Source: Viridibacillus sp050279675
GTDB taxonomy: Bacteria; Bacillota; Bacilli; Bacillales_A; Planococcaceae
Length of the DNA stretch: 64,000 nt
Reading direction: 5' to 3'
Assembly (NCBI RefSeq): GCF_050279675.1
Contig: NZ_JBNNUK010000018.1
Coordinates: 1-64,000, forward strand
Numbering within the stretch: the first letter of the stretch is position 1; each line of letters opens with the position of its first letter. The notes under the pieces are model-generated. The model had not been told where the DNA came from, searched no databases, and saw nothing but the letters and a program-made list of their open reading frames with translations. The position numbers were made by a program, and so were the translations under genes. Positions 37,289 to 45,187 of the stretch are shown here, piece after piece.

Positions 37289-37795
37289 ATGGATAACAAT
37301 GATATTTTAATTAGAACAAGATACGCTCTAGATATAAAAAATAGAGATATGGTAGAGATATTTAAACTTGGTGGTATGGAAGTAACAAGAGAAGAAGTAC
37401 CAAAAATACTGACAAAATCAAAAGATGAATTCGATGATGAAGTTAACTTAGAAGAAAATGACGATCAGATAAAATGTGATTATAAAATGTTAGAGTCATT
37501 TTTAAATGGCTTCATTACTTTTAAAAGAGGTAAACAAGATTTAAAACCAGGACAACCAAAAGCTCCTGAAACAACGAAGGATCATGTGAATAATATGCTT
37601 CTTAAAAAATTGAAAGTAGCACTACAATTAACAACAGAAGATATGTTGGATATACTTGATGATGGTGGTATAGCTGTTTCAAAAGGTGAATTAGGCGCTA
37701 TCTTTAGAAAACCAGGTCATAGAAATTATAAAGAATGCGGCGATAATTTCGCACGTAAATTCTTAAAAGGCTTGGCGGTAAGGTATAGAGCGTAA
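37289..37795 (+). CDS. DUF1456 family protein (YehS-like)
   Basis: 168 residues with two copies of the DUF1456 module: residues about 4-80 (NDILIRTRYALDIKNRDMVEIF) and about 97-165 (MLLKKLKVALQLTTEDMLDIL), each with a conserved helix pair and an FxxxxGHRNYxxCGDNF-like end in the second. Family function unknown. GAGGTG before ATG 37289; own terminator downstream. Confidence 0.88.
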   Translation: MDNNDILIRTRYALDIKNRDMVEIFKLGGMEVTREEVPKILTKSKDEFDDEVNLEENDDQIKCDYKMLESFLNGFITFKRGKQDLKPGQPKAPETTKDHVNNMLLKKLKVALQLTTEDMLDILDDGGIAVSKGELGAIFRKPGHRNYKECGDNFARKFLKGLAVRYRA

Positions 37796-38133
37796 TGGAA
37801 TAGCATACTCAATTTTCACAAAAAGCCTCTTTCTTTGGAAAGGGCTTTTTGTGTTGTATTGATTATATTTGTAATAATACAATCTCAAATATTGAGGATG
37901 TTTTTCAAGTGAATGATTATTAATGTTTAGATTAATTCATTTCTTATGTGCTATGTTCCTGCATGCGACACATGTAGAGCAGTATCACGATAGAAGTTAC
38001 TATAATCATTAAGAATGAAATTCAACTAGAGGAATTCGTTCATTTTTATTAGACTGTGGTTAATTAAATTGAAGTTTATAAATCCAAAGTAAAAAGGTAG
38101 AGCGTGATAACTCTACCTTCTTACTTTGGATTT
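37796..38133. other. Gap between DUF1456 gene and sspA-type gene
   Basis: 338 bases holding the terminator at 37817-37855 and the convergent terminator at 38081-38137; nothing else supported. Confidence 0.6.
37817..37855 (+). terminator. Terminator after the DUF1456 gene
   Basis: CACAAAAAGCC (37818-37828) and GGCTTTTTGTG (37843-37853). Confidence 0.88.
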
Positions 38134-38137
38134 TTAT
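38081..38137 (-). terminator. Terminator of the SASP gene (bidirectional shape)
   Basis: Arms 38081-38102 and 38111-38132 are almost perfectly complementary over 22 bases with an 8-base loop. A- and T-rich flanks on both sides permit termination on either strand; the SASP gene ends just beside it. Confidence 0.88.
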
Positions 38138-38343
38138 TGATTAGAATTGCCTTTTATTTGGTTTTCAGCCATTTGAACTAGTCGTTTAGTAATTTCTCCA
38201 CCAACTGAACCGTTTGCGCGAGAAGAAGCTTCTCCTCCAAGTTGTACACCAAACTCTTGAGCAATTTCATATTTCATTTGATCAACCGCTTGTTGAACAC
38301 CTGGTACTTCAAGTTTATTTGAACTTCGGTTATTTGAAGCCAT
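38134..38343 (-). CDS. Alpha/beta-type small acid-soluble spore protein
   Basis: 69 residues with the SASP signatures NKLEVPGVQQAVDQMKYEIAQ, containing the germination protease cleavage region (EIAQEFGV), and GGEITKRLVQMAE. It coats DNA in the dormant spore and protects against UV. AAGGAGGTG lies before ATG 38343. It shows that the organism forms endospores. Which ssp paralogue it is cannot be told. Confidence 0.97.
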   Translation of the reverse strand: MASNNRSSNKLEVPGVQQAVDQMKYEIAQEFGVQLGGEASSRANGSVGGEITKRLVQMAENQIKGNSNQ

Positions 38344-38366
38344 ATTTTTTCACCTCCTTGTGATAT

Positions 38367-38395
38367 TAGAATGGACAAAGATTTGTTTTTAATAC
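38367..38395 (-). promoter_or_regulatory. Sigma-G-type promoter of the SASP gene
   Basis: On the minus strand GTATT (38395-38391), a 17-base spacer and CATTCTA (38373-38367) fit the forespore sigma-G pattern (CATNNTA at -10), the expected control of ssp genes. Confidence 0.65.
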
Positions 38396-38797
38396 ATTTA
38401 GTGAAGAGGTGGATAGTTCATCATACATGTTGTTTTAGGCTGCTATAGCAATATAAATACCTCTTTCAAAAAACAAAAAATTAAATTAAGCGTTTAATGG
38501 AAGGGGTTTTAAACAGTATTTTTGAAATGAAAATATAGCAATTACAAAAAGTTTATTCTGTGAGACGAATGGAGAAATAATTATGCAGTCAAAAGAGGAT
38601 GGGGAAGTTTGGTGGAAGAAAGTATAGAATAGCCAATTGAATTACAGATTAAAACAGATCTACATTTTAATATATACAATTTTCAAATGTTTACTGTTTA
38701 TTAATGAGGTAGTAAATTAGTAGCTATAAAGAAAAGTACCCAAAATACATTAGGATATTTTGGATACATTCTTTTGTCTATTTTTTATGAACAAATT
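38396..38797. other. Gap between SASP and DJ-1 genes
   Basis: About 400 AT-rich bases without supported genes. CCAAAATA / TATTTTGG near 38741-38762 is a weak hairpin that could end the minus-strand DJ-1 gene. Confidence 0.5.
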
Positions 38798-39349
38798 TTA
38801 TTGATTTAATTGTTTAATGAATTCTCTCATAAATCCTGGTAGATCTGGCCATGCATGTCCGGAAATGAGGTTTCCTTGAACATGGAGAGGGTCTTCAATA
38901 TAAGTAGCCCCTGCAGCTTCTACATCTGGTTTACATGCGATATAAGCCGTTAATTCGCGACCTTTTAAGTATTGAGAAACAGTTGTTAAAATGAGACTAG
39001 CGTGACAAATTGCTGCAACAGGTTTATTTGCTTCAAAGAAATGAGTGACGATCTTTGGAACATTTTCATTTAATCGAATGTATTCAGGAGCTCTTCCTCC
39101 AGGGATAATCAATCCATCATACTCTTCAGGCTGTACATTCTCAAACGCCAAATGAGATTCAATTAAGTAACCTTTACTCTCAGTATAAGTATCCCAACCA
39201 ATGAAATCATGAACGACTGTCTGTAAGTTTTTCTTCGATGGAGCGGCTATTTGCACATCATAGCCCTCTTCAAGACAACGAAAATACGGATAATAAATCT
39301 CCAAAGCTTCAACGGCATCTCCAGCTAACAATAATACTTTCTTTGACAT
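38798..39349 (-). CDS. DJ-1/PfpI family protein
   Basis: 183 residues of the class I glutamine amidotransferase-like DJ-1/PfpI superfamily. The nucleophile elbow is AICHAS, the oxyanion-side loop is LIIPGGRAPEYIRL, and the glutamate region LAGDAVEALEIYYP is conserved. Candidate roles in the family are protein or glyoxal repair or protease-like chaperone; none can be assigned. Start ATG 39349 with GAGGAGG nine bases upstream. Confidence 0.88.
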   Translation of the reverse strand: MSKKVLLLAGDAVEALEIYYPYFRCLEEGYDVQIAAPSKKNLQTVVHDFIGWDTYTESKGYLIESHLAFENVQPEEYDGLIIPGGRAPEYIRLNENVPKIVTHFFEANKPVAAICHASLILTTVSQYLKGRELTAYIACKPDVEAAGATYIEDPLHVQGNLISGHAWPDLPGFMREFIKQLNQ

Positions 39350-39453
39350 TACTCATTTCCTCCTCTCAAAAATGGACTTTCGCCTTCACTTATATATTCT
39401 GAACATATTATTGATTCCCTCTATTGCGTGCGATTTTTTTTTTATAAATCTAA

Positions 39454-39541
39454 TGATGCCAGTCACCGATACTACTGACGTTATTAGTATTAAATTGGAA
39501 ATATTGTTGATATTAAATAATATTACAGATGACTGGCGTCA
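39454..39541. other. Distant inverted repeat before the S1-domain gene
   Basis: TGATGCCAGTCA (39454-39465) and TGACTGGCGTCA (39530-39541) are inverted copies matching at 11 of 12 positions, 64 bases apart. They lie just before a TATAAT-containing promoter region. Operator pair or remnant of a short element. Confidence 0.5.
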
Positions 39542-39591
39542 AAAAATAAATTTGATATAATAAAGTATAGTATTTATTAGGAGGAAATGGA

Positions 39592-40020
39592 TTGTCAGTA
39601 GAAATTGGTAGCAAGTTACAAGGTAAGGTTACAGGAATCACAAATTTTGGTGCGTTTGTTGAGTTGCCGGATAAGGTGACAGGGCTTGTGCACATTAGTG
39701 AAGTTGCAGAAGCTTACGTAAAAGATATTAATGAACATCTTAAAGTTGGGGATCAAGTAGAAGTAAAGGTCCTAAGCGAAAAAGAAGGGAAAATTGCTTT
39801 ATCTATTAAAAAAGCGATTGATAAACCTGTTGAAAATACGTCTTCTTATACGAAGCGCCCATATCGCCAGAAGGATAATCGTCAACGAGGCAATTTCCAA
39901 CCAAAGGAAACCTTTGAAGATAAGATGGCTAAATTCTTAAAATCAAGTGAAGATAATTTATCTACTTTAAAACGCAGCACCGAGTCTAAACGCGGTGGAA
40001 GAGGCGGACGAAGAGGGTAA
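39592..40020 (+). CDS. S1-domain RNA-binding protein, YabR-like
   Basis: 142 residues: one S1 domain at about 5-75 (GSKLQGKVTGITNFGAFVEL, GLVHISEVA, ALSIKKA) and a basic tail ending RGGRGGRRG. Closest in architecture to Bacillus YabR; YugI is the alternative. Likely binds RNA or ribosomes. TTG start at 39592 after AGGAGG. Confidence 0.88.
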   Translation: MSVEIGSKLQGKVTGITNFGAFVELPDKVTGLVHISEVAEAYVKDINEHLKVGDQVEVKVLSEKEGKIALSIKKAIDKPVENTSSYTKRPYRQKDNRQRGNFQPKETFEDKMAKFLKSSEDNLSTLKRSTESKRGGRGGRRG

Positions 40021-40033
40021 TGATAGATAGCAG

Positions 40034-40072
40034 AAGAAACGCACATCATTTAAGATGTGCGTTTCTTTTTAT
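40034..40072 (+). terminator. Terminator after the S1-domain gene
   Basis: AAGAAACGCACATC / GATGTGCGTTTCTT with a 6-base loop and T-run. Confidence 0.92.
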
Positions 40073-40206
40073 TTTATGGACTAAAGTCACCGACACTTCT
40101 TATAATAGATATCTTATTATGGGGTTTTGTCTTTGTTTTAGTTGAAATTGCATACATAAATATAAGTAGAAACGGACATCTTATCAACTAGGAGGTGAAC
40201 CCTACT

Positions 40207-40455
40207 ATGTCGATAATAGGTGTAGAGCAATCGTTAACGAATGTATCGGAGGCTTTGCTTGCAAAGGGCTATGAAGTCGTTGAACTGAAACATGAAGCGG
40301 ACGCAACGGGGGTAGATTGTTGTGTCATTACAGGGTTGGACAATAATGCACTGGGTATTCACGATACGTCCATTCAAGGTTCAATTATTGAAGCGGCGGG
40401 CCTATCTGCAGATGAAGTCTGTCAGAAAGTAGAAGAAAAACTTAATCTACATTAA
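40207..40455 (+). CDS. ykuS: YkuS family (UPF0180) protein
   Basis: 82 residues: IIGVEQSLTNVSEALLAKGYEV, DCCVITGLDNNALGI, IIEAAGLSADEVC. UPF0180/YkuS family of unknown function. ATG 40207 chosen because AGGAGGTG at 40190-40197 overlaps the earlier GTG at 40195. Confidence 0.9.
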   Translation: MSIIGVEQSLTNVSEALLAKGYEVVELKHEADATGVDCCVITGLDNNALGIHDTSIQGSIIEAAGLSADEVCQKVEEKLNLH

Positions 40456-40460
40456 TAAAA

Positions 40461-40497
40461 CAAAGCCAGGTCTAGTATAGACCTGGCTTTGTTTTAT
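40461..40497 (+). terminator. Terminator after ykuS
   Basis: CAAAGCCAGGTCT / AGACCTGGCTTTG with a 5-base loop and T-run. Confidence 0.93.
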
Positions 40498-40529
40498 TAT
40501 ACGTATAGTAGTGGTCACCTAAACTACTT

Positions 40530-40823
40530 AAATCCATAGAATTTGATAATGAACGATCAGGAGATTTTAATCCATTACGATTCATTAAAGATCAACATGT
40601 CGTTTTGGGATTGATTACTTCCAAGACTTCTGAACTTGAAGATGAAGATGAAATTAAAGGAAGAATCGAAGAAGCAACGAAATATGTGAATATCGATCAA
40701 CTTTGCTTAAGTCTACAATGTGGTTTTGCCTCTACTGAAGAAGGCAATCTATTAACTGAAGAACAGCAATGGGAAAAATTACGTCATGTTGTATGTATCG
40801 CTAAAGACGTTTGGAATAAATAG
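40530..40823 (+). pseudogene. C-terminal fragment of a MetE-like methyltransferase (yxjG type)
   Basis: The frame is open from about 40530 and reads FDNERSGDFNPLRFIKDQHV, GLITSKTSELEDEDEIKGRI and CGFASTEEGNLLTEEQQW. These are the last third of cobalamin-independent methionine synthase-like YxjG/YxjH proteins, including the zinc-ligand cysteine in QCGF. The normal protein has around 370 residues; here only about 97 remain and there is no start codon, ribosome binding site or promoter. The fragment begins 32 bases after the ykuS terminator, so the N-terminal two thirds were deleted. Confidence 0.87.
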
Positions 40824-40835
40824 ATTTTAAAATCA

Positions 40836-40882
40836 GGACTATCTACAAAAGTCGACTATCAGACTATTGTGGGTAGTCCTAT
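40836..40882 (+). terminator. Terminator beyond the yxjG fragment
   Basis: GGACTATCTACAA / TTGTGGGTAGTCC pair. The retained terminator of the lost gene, also facing the convergent L,D-transpeptidase gene. Confidence 0.75.
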
Positions 40883-40888
40883 TTACCA

Positions 40889-41392
40889 TTATGGATGTAT
40901 AAAAACCGGAGTTCCTATTGGAATTATACTTGCTAACTCTTCTACATCCTCATTATGCATGCGGATACAGCCGTGAGATACGGCCTTACCGATTGAGCTT
41001 GGGTCATTTGTGCCGTGAATTCCATACGTATCTTTTGATAAGCTCATCCACATCGTTCCAAATGGGCCTCCTGGGTTAGGTGCTTTATTAATGATAATAA
41101 AATTTCCTACAGGTGTATTGGTTAACATTTTTCCAACCGCAATAGGATATTGCTTTTGTAATACACCATCTTTATATAATCTAAGCCAACGATTGTCGAG
41201 TGAAACATCAATTTGATATGGAATTGTATTAGGATCAGGAAAACCTGGAATAACAATAGGTTGGCCAATATAAAGTACATTTGGATCGATAGATGGGTTC
41301 GCGCTTATAATTGCGGATAGCGGAGTGCGATAATCTCTAGAAAGTTGAAACAGTGTTTCACCTGGTTTAACCGTATGAATCAGTGTAATCAC
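40889..41392 (-). CDS. LysM-L,D-transpeptidase (YkuD type)
   Basis: About 165 residues. N-terminal LysM (HTVKPGETLFQLSRDYRT...GQPIVIPG) and a YkuD catalytic domain with HGTNDPSSIGKAVSHGCIRM (catalytic His and Cys). It makes or remodels L,D cross-links in peptidoglycan; YkuD of Bacillus is sporulation-associated. No signal peptide, as in YkuD. Start is uncertain: GTG 41392 sits inside GGAGGTG, which would be its own Shine-Dalgarno. The codons at correct spacing are ATT 41389 and CTG 41383, so a rare start codon is possible. Confidence 0.92.
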   Translation of the reverse strand: MITLIHTVKPGETLFQLSRDYRTPLSAIISANPSIDPNVLYIGQPIVIPGFPDPNTIPYQIDVSLDNRWLRLYKDGVLQKQYPIAVGKMLTNTPVGNFIIINKAPNPGGPFGTMWMSLSKDTYGIHGTNDPSSIGKAVSHGCIRMHNEDVEELASIIPIGTPVFIHP

Positions 41393-41619
41393 CTCCGAAG
41401 TTGTTACAGTACATTATATGTTTGTTATATAGGGAGTTCCATAATGACATATTGATATTCACAATTTTTTTAGAAGGAAGGCAGAATAGGTAAAACTGCT
41501 GACAACTATAAAATTGGTCTTTAGTAGGATTAATGACACTTTAACCAGTTGAATGCATGCTCCATGAGCTACTTCAAGATTTCCTTAAAGAAGAATCCTC
41601 AACAATGACTCATTATCGG

Positions 41620-41648
41620 GTATCATTATTTCTCTAATTTCATACTAT
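41620..41648 (+). promoter_or_regulatory. Sigma-E-like promoter before prkA
   Basis: TATCATT near 41620-41627, about 13 bases, then CATACTAT (41641-41648), close to the sigma-E -10 pattern CATACANT. Transcription would start near 41655, 16 bases before the prkA ribosome binding site. In Bacillus prkA is controlled by mother-cell sigma-E. Confidence 0.6.
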
Positions 41649-41681
41649 GTTATAAATCAGGCTAAGAATGGAGGGAAGGCT

Positions 41682-43577
41682 ATAGACATTTTAAGTAAGT
41701 TTAAAGTTTATCGTGAAGAAGAAAACAGACTGAAATGGGAAGGCTCATTTGCGGATTATTTAAACATTGTAAAGGAAAGGCCGGAAGTTGCTCAAACAGC
41801 CCATTCACGTGTATACAATATGATTAAAAGCTCTGGATTAGAAGAAAGAGATGGGCAAAAATTATTTAACTTTTTTGGACAAGAAATTTTCGGGCTCGAA
41901 TCAGCAATTGAAAGATTGGTAGAGGAATACTTTCATCCTGCAGCAAGAAGATTAGATGTTCGCAAGCGGATTTTATTATTAATGGGACCCGTGAGTGGAG
42001 GGAAATCTACAATTGTGACATTGCTAAAGCGAGGGCTTGAGCAATATTCACGAACAGATGAAGGAGCGGTATACGCAATAAAAGGATGTCCGATGCATGA
42101 AGACCCACTCCACCTTATTCCACACCATTTGCGTAAAGATTTTTATGAAGAGTATGGTTTGCGCATAGAGGGTAATTTATCTCCTTTAAACACGATGAGA
42201 CTTGAAAAAGAATATGATGGCCTTATTGAAAATGTCATGATTGAACGGATTACCTTTTCAGAAGATAAACGTGTGGGAATTGGGACATTTACACCTTCTG
42301 ATCCGAAATCTCAAGACATTGCCGATTTAACTGGTAGTATTGATTTTTCAACGATTGCCGAATTCGGTTCGGAATCAGATCCTCGTGCTTACCGATTTGA
42401 TGGGGAACTAAACAAAGCAAACCGAGGCATGATGGAATTTCAAGAAATGCTTAAATTAGATGAAAAGTTTTTGTGGAACTTATTATCATTAACACAAGAA
42501 GGCAATTTTAAAGCGGGTAGATTTGCATTAATTAGTGCAGATGAATTAATTGTTGCCCATACGAACGAAACTGAATACCGATCTTTTATTTCAAATAAAA
42601 AGAACGAGGCACTTCACTCAAGAATTATTGTGATGCCTATTCCTTATAATTTAAAAGTAAGTCAGGAAGAACGAATTTACGAGAAAATGATTAATGAAAG
42701 TGATATGGCGCATGTTCATATTGCCCCTCATGCATTAAAAGTAGCTGCAATCTTTTCTGTCTTAACGAGGTTGGAAACACCTAAAAAGCAAAGTATTGAT
42801 CTTGTGAAAAAGATGCGTATGTACGATGGAGAAAGTGTAGAAGGATATAATTCAGTTGATGTAGAGGAATTGAAAAAAGAGTATCCAAATGAGGGTATGA
42901 ATGGTATTGATCCTCGTTATATTATAAATCGAATTTCATCTGCCATTATTCGAAAAGAAGTACCATCTATTAATGCATTAGACGTTTTACGTTCACTTAA
43001 AGATGGGCTTGACCAACATGCCTCGATTTCCCAAGAAGATAGGGAAAAATTTATCAATTATATTGCAGTTGCAAGAAGAGAATACGATGACATTGCGAAG
43101 AATGAAGTTCAAAAAGCATTTGTTTATTCGTATGAAGAATCTGCAAAAACGCTAATGAACAATTACCTCGATAATGTAGAAGCATACTGTAATAAAAATA
43201 AAATTCGAGATATCCTTACTGGAGAAGAAATGAATCCAGATGAAAAACTAATGCGATCCATAGAAGAACAAATAGGTATTTCTGAAAATGCGAAGAGGGG
43301 ATTCCGAGAAGAAATTTTAATTCGTATTTCGGCCTATGCAAGAAATGGAAAGAGATTCGAATATCATTCTCATGAAAGATTACGTGAAGCAATTCAAAAG
43401 AAATTGTTTGCTGATTTAAAAGATGTTGTGAAAATTACAACGTCCTCAAAAATGCCTGACGAATCTCAGCTTAAAAAGATTAACGAAGTTGTTGCAAGGC
43501 TTATAGATGAGCATGGATATAATTCAACTTCTGCAAATGAATTATTGCAATATGTAGGCAGCTTACTGAATCGTTAA
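41682..43577 (+). CDS. prkA: PrkA serine protein kinase / AAA protein, with apparent AUA start
   Basis: 631 residues, the usual PrkA length. AAA-type domain with the P-loop GPVSGGKST and a C-terminal PrkA domain. Needed for efficient sporulation in Bacillus; YeaG in enterics. The frame is open from 41589, but the first ATG is at 41820 (inside HSRVYNMIKS) and no ATG, GTG or TTG occurs before it. The sequence from ATA 41682 reads (M)DILSKFKVYREEENRLKWEG, like the normal PrkA N terminus, and GGAGGG at 41670-41675 is well placed. So AUA is the apparent start; a shorter protein from 41820 would lack about 46 conserved residues. Confidence 0.93.
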   Translation: MDILSKFKVYREEENRLKWEGSFADYLNIVKERPEVAQTAHSRVYNMIKSSGLEERDGQKLFNFFGQEIFGLESAIERLVEEYFHPAARRLDVRKRILLLMGPVSGGKSTIVTLLKRGLEQYSRTDEGAVYAIKGCPMHEDPLHLIPHHLRKDFYEEYGLRIEGNLSPLNTMRLEKEYDGLIENVMIERITFSEDKRVGIGTFTPSDPKSQDIADLTGSIDFSTIAEFGSESDPRAYRFDGELNKANRGMMEFQEMLKLDEKFLWNLLSLTQEGNFKAGRFALISADELIVAHTNETEYRSFISNKKNEALHSRIIVMPIPYNLKVSQEERIYEKMINESDMAHVHIAPHALKVAAIFSVLTRLETPKKQSIDLVKKMRMYDGESVEGYNSVDVEELKKEYPNEGMNGIDPRYIINRISSAIIRKEVPSINALDVLRSLKDGLDQHASISQEDREKFINYIAVARREYDDIAKNEVQKAFVYSYEESAKTLMNNYLDNVEAYCNKNKIRDILTGEEMNPDEKLMRSIEEQIGISENAKRGFREEILIRISAYARNGKRFEYHSHERLREAIQKKLFADLKDVVKITTSSKMPDESQLKKINEVVARLIDEHGYNSTSANELLQYVGSLLNR

Positions 43578-43584
43578 AGTTAAG

Positions 43585-43680
43585 AAAAGCGTCGAGTTAC
43601 CCCGAAAAGCGCTGGACGCAAAAGAGCGCCACGCCCTGTAGCAATTTCGAATAAGGATGGCGAATTCTCCTAGGTAGCTA
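43585..43680. other. GC-richer tract after prkA
   Basis: The tract contains GAAAAGCG twice (43584 and 43603 region), GCGTC/GACGC arms and alternating purine-rich and GC-rich blocks. It differs in composition from its flanks and looks like a short dispersed intergenic element; no gene is visible. Confidence 0.35.
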
Positions 43681-43715
43681 CTACAAAACGTATATAATAT
43701 TTTCTTTTTAAATAA

Positions 43716-43750
43716 GGGGTGTCCAGATAAATTTTAGGGCACTCTTTTTT
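43716..43750 (+). terminator. Terminator after prkA
   Basis: GGGTGTCC pairs with GGGCACTC (G-T included) across a 12-base loop, then TTTTTT. Confidence 0.75.
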
Positions 43751-43961
43751 ATTTACAAAAAGAAGTCAAACAATTATAAATACTAACATATTATAAGAAA
43801 AGTGCCTTCCTATTTTAAGAAATCTCACCTAAGAAGTAGAACATACAGGGAGTCGTACTAAAAAATGTAATATCAAGAAAGAACGGTCTTTTGATTAGGG
43901 TGTAAAGTCGGTTGCTAATAGGCTTAGGCGAATTTGATTTTATAGATGGGTGAGGATAAAA

Positions 43962-45125
43962 ATGAGCGAAAACCAGGATAAGCGCTTTGTCATCTCTCAG
44001 GAAAATTGGTCCCTCCATCGCAAAGGGTACCAAGATCAACAACGCCACATGGAAAAAGTAAAAGATGCAATTAAAAATAATTTACCAGATTTAATAAGTG
44101 AAGAAAGTATTGTTATGTCAAATGGTCGCGAGGTTATTAAAATTCCTATACGATCTCTAGATGAATATAAAATTCGTTATAACTATGATAAGTCAAAACA
44201 TGTTGGTCAAGGACAAGGTGATAGTCAGGTAGGCGATGTAGTAGCAAGAGCTCCAAGTCAAGGGGATAAAGGTAAAAGCGCAGGAAACGGTAAAGAAGCA
44301 GGTGACAAACCTGGAGAAGATTATTATGAGGCAGAAGTCAGTCTTGAAGAAATAGAGAGTGCCTTATTTAAAGAGTTAGAGTTACCTAATTTGAAAGAAA
44401 AAGAAGTGGCAGATATCACAACAGAAAAAATTGAATTTAACGATATTCGGAAAAAAGGTCTTATGGGTAATATCGATAAGAAGCGTACAATCTTAAATGC
44501 GATTAAACGTAATGCCATTAAAGGAAAAGCAGATATTGCTCCTATCCATAATGACGACTTACGTTTTAAAACATGGGATGAAGTGACAAACCCTGAATCA
44601 AAGGCAGTAGTTCTAGCGATGATGGATACAAGTGCCTCGATGGGCAATTTTGAAAAGTATTGTGCAAGGAGCTTTTTCTTTTGGATGACAAGGTTTTTAC
44701 GTTCCAAATACGAAACAGTTGAAATTGAATTTATTGCTCATCATACAGAAGCAAAAGTAGTATCAGAGGAAGATTTCTTTTCAAAAGGAGAAAGTGGAGG
44801 AACACTTTGCTCATCCGCCTATATAAAAGCTTTAGAACTGATTAAACAGAAATATAACCCAACGAGATATAATATTTATCCTGTTCATTTTTCAGATGGA
44901 GAAAATATGTCAACTGATAATGAAAAGTGTATGAAATTGGTTCAGGAATTAATGAAAGTATCCAGTATGTTCGGGTACGGAGAAGTAAATCAACATAATC
45001 GTTTTTCTACATTAATGTATAACTATAAAAAAATTGAAGATCAGAAATTTCGCCACTATATATTGAGACATAAAAGTGACGTTTATGAAGCGTTAAAAAG
45101 CTTTTTCCAAAAAGTTGAGTCTTAA
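43962..45125 (+). CDS. yhbH: Sporulation protein YhbH (UPF0229/DUF444)
   Basis: 387 residues of the YhbH/YeaH family. The N-terminal part starts FVISQENWSLHRKGYQDQQRH; a Gly/Lys/Asp-rich linker lies near 90-125; a von Willebrand A-like domain follows with MMDTSASMG (metal-site DxSxS) near residue 223 and HFSDGENMS. In many bacteria it acts with PrkA/YeaG and SpoVR/YcgB. ATG 43962 chosen; the in-frame GTG at 43950 overlaps the GTGAGG ribosome binding site. Confidence 0.92.
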   Translation: MSENQDKRFVISQENWSLHRKGYQDQQRHMEKVKDAIKNNLPDLISEESIVMSNGREVIKIPIRSLDEYKIRYNYDKSKHVGQGQGDSQVGDVVARAPSQGDKGKSAGNGKEAGDKPGEDYYEAEVSLEEIESALFKELELPNLKEKEVADITTEKIEFNDIRKKGLMGNIDKKRTILNAIKRNAIKGKADIAPIHNDDLRFKTWDEVTNPESKAVVLAMMDTSASMGNFEKYCARSFFFWMTRFLRSKYETVEIEFIAHHTEAKVVSEEDFFSKGESGGTLCSSAYIKALELIKQKYNPTRYNIYPVHFSDGENMSTDNEKCMKLVQELMKVSSMFGYGEVNQHNRFSTLMYNYKKIEDQKFRHYILRHKSDVYEALKSFFQKVES

Positions 45126-45187
45126 GCGAGAGATGGATGGTGCCAAGCACTCATTTCCTAATAATAGACACGGGGGGATTTAGATAA

